A DNA stretch of 20,723 bases from Verrucomicrobiota bacterium (lineage in GTDB: Bacteria > Verrucomicrobiota > Verrucomicrobiia > Opitutales > Opitutaceae), in NCBI GenBank assembly GCA_023443985.1, contig JAEZSJ010000278.1, positions 1-20,723 on the forward strand. The letters are read 5' to 3'. Under the pieces are notes generated by a model. That model worked only from the letters and a program-made list of their open reading frames with translations, had not been told where the DNA came from and searched no databases. This document shows, one piece after another, positions 20,109 through 20,723 of the stretch; within the stretch, counting starts at the first letter, position 1, and every line of letters starts with the position of its first letter. The position numbers were made by a program, and so were the translations under genes.

Positions 20109-20723
20109 TCAGTAGATCCGGAAGCCGTCGACGAGGACGCAGCGGCGGGTGCGGGTGAAGGTGCGCGGCGTGGTGATGCCCTCGCCGGTGGTGGTGGCGA
20201 TCGAGTAGCTGAGGTAGCCCTCGCCGCCGAGACCGAGGCCGGCAACCGAAGGCCCGTTTTTCACGAAGACCGTGGTGTCGAGCGCGCGGGCCATCTGCGT
20301 CATGTGGTCGACATTGAGCGAGTGGATGATCGCGGAGTGCTTGTAGCCGTGTTCGGCGCGGACCGCGGCGGCGACGCCCTCCTCGATCGATTTCACGCGC
20401 ACGATCGGCAGCATGGGCATCATCTGCTCCTCGATGACGAACGCGTGGTTGGCGTCGGTCTCGGCGAAGAGCAACTGGGTGCCGGCGGCGATGGTGGCGC
20501 CGGCGTGTTGCGCGAGCACGGCGGCGTCGACGCCGACCATGGCGCGATTGAGAACTGGATGCGAGCAACCGCCCGCGCCGGCCTTGGTCGAGAAGGCGAC
20601 AGCGGTGAGCTTGTCGAGCTGGCTGCCGTTGAGCTGGTGGCCGCCGTTGCGGCCGAGCGCGGCGAGGAAACGATCGGCGACCGAGTCGAGGACGAAGACC
20701 TCCTTCTCGCCGACGCAGAGCAG
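20109..20723 (-). CDS. CoA-acylating aldehyde dehydrogenase (PduP/EutE family), C-terminal part
   Basis: Partial gene; the reading frame stays open to the window's right edge, giving the last 204 residues. The visible N-terminus is LLCVGEKEVFVLDSVADRFL. Its Cys aligns with the catalytic Cys of EutE (ICADEKVLIVVDSVADEL), so the active site is only just included. Further matches to EutE are LLFAETDANHAF, VIEEQMMPMLPIVRV, HSLNVDHMTQMARALDTTVF, FVKNGPSVAGLGLGGEGYL, TTTGEGITTPRTF and RCVLVDGFRI at the C-terminus. In PV-BMCs this enzyme is proposed to convert L-lactaldehyde, NAD+ and CoA to lactyl-CoA in the lumen. Any N-terminal encapsulation peptide would be outside the window. The internal ATG at 20540 is not the start. 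It is most likely upstream of, and co-transcribed with, the BMC-P genes. Confidence 0.95.
   Translation of the reverse strand: MLCVGEKEVFVLDSVADRFLAALGRNGGHQLNGSQLDKLTAVAFSTKAGAGGCSHPVLNRAMVGVDAAVLAQHAGATIAAGTQLLFAETDANHAFVIEEQMMPMLPIVRVKSIEEGVAAAVRAEHGYKHSAIIHSLNVDHMTQMARALDTTVFVKNGPSVAGLGLGGEGYLSYSIATTTGEGITTPRTFTRTRRCVLVDGFRIY

Noticed and set aside
20109..20540. A complete 143-residue protein starting at the ATG at 20540
   Set aside because: The frame is open upstream to the window edge and encodes the catalytic-cysteine segment of a PduP/EutE enzyme, so this is an internal methionine of a truncated gene.

Overview
The window is GC-rich, densely coding bacterial chromosome that is best explained as a Verrucomicrobiota genome, probably Opitutaceae or a close relative. 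This assignment is an inference. It rests on a Planctomycetes-Verrucomicrobia-type bacterial microcompartment (PV-BMC) gene set, fucose and rhamnose catabolism genes, GC-rich codons throughout, and start codons preceded by pyrimidine-rich leaders instead of Shine-Dalgarno motifs. No transposase, integrase, phage gene or CRISPR array is present.

Layout. (1) 1-1825: aspartate-semialdehyde dehydrogenase (asd, +) with a textbook intrinsic terminator, tRNA-Val(TAC) (+), and a convergent free-methionine-(R)-sulfoxide reductase (-). (2) 1843-6419: an AraC-type regulator (-) divergent from an L-fucose entry unit (+) made of a RhaM-type mutarotase, an L-fucose isomerase-family protein and a FucP-like proton symporter. 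(3) 6542-10191 (-): a four-PDZ DegP-like lipoprotein protease translationally coupled to a protease-fold protein that has lost catalytic residues, and a PAS protein with a C-terminal CxxC/CxxC motif. (4) 10347-13429 (-): lutA-lutB-lutC for oxidising L-lactate to pyruvate. (5) 13709-16604 (-): rhaA and rhaB. (6) 16848-20723 (-): the BMC part, with a lactate/malate dehydrogenase-family enzyme, a class II aldolase carrying terminal extensions, two pentameric shell (BMC-P) proteins and the C-terminal part of a CoA-acylating aldehyde dehydrogenase that runs off the right edge.

How the genes work together (family knowledge plus inference). L-fucose enters by FucP, is anomerised and is isomerised to L-fuculose. 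L-rhamnose is isomerised by RhaA. RhaB is the only kinase in view and may phosphorylate both ketoses. The aldolase splits the 1-phosphates into DHAP and toxic L-lactaldehyde inside the shell. The aldehyde dehydrogenase would make lactyl-CoA there, and the dehydrogenase may recycle NADH. Lactate leaving the compartment would be oxidised by LutABC. Hexameric shell proteins (BMC-H) and the phosphotransacylase expected in such loci are not in the window and probably lie beyond the right edge.

The less expected content is between the genes. The spacers of the minus-strand cluster carry REP doublets (REPIN-like) of two sequence classes with GTAG/GTGG heads and compensatory arm changes, a second recurrent short hairpin, a duplicated 36-mer, a hairpin holding the rhaB stop codon in its loop, and an intrinsic terminator separating the BMC genes from rhaB.
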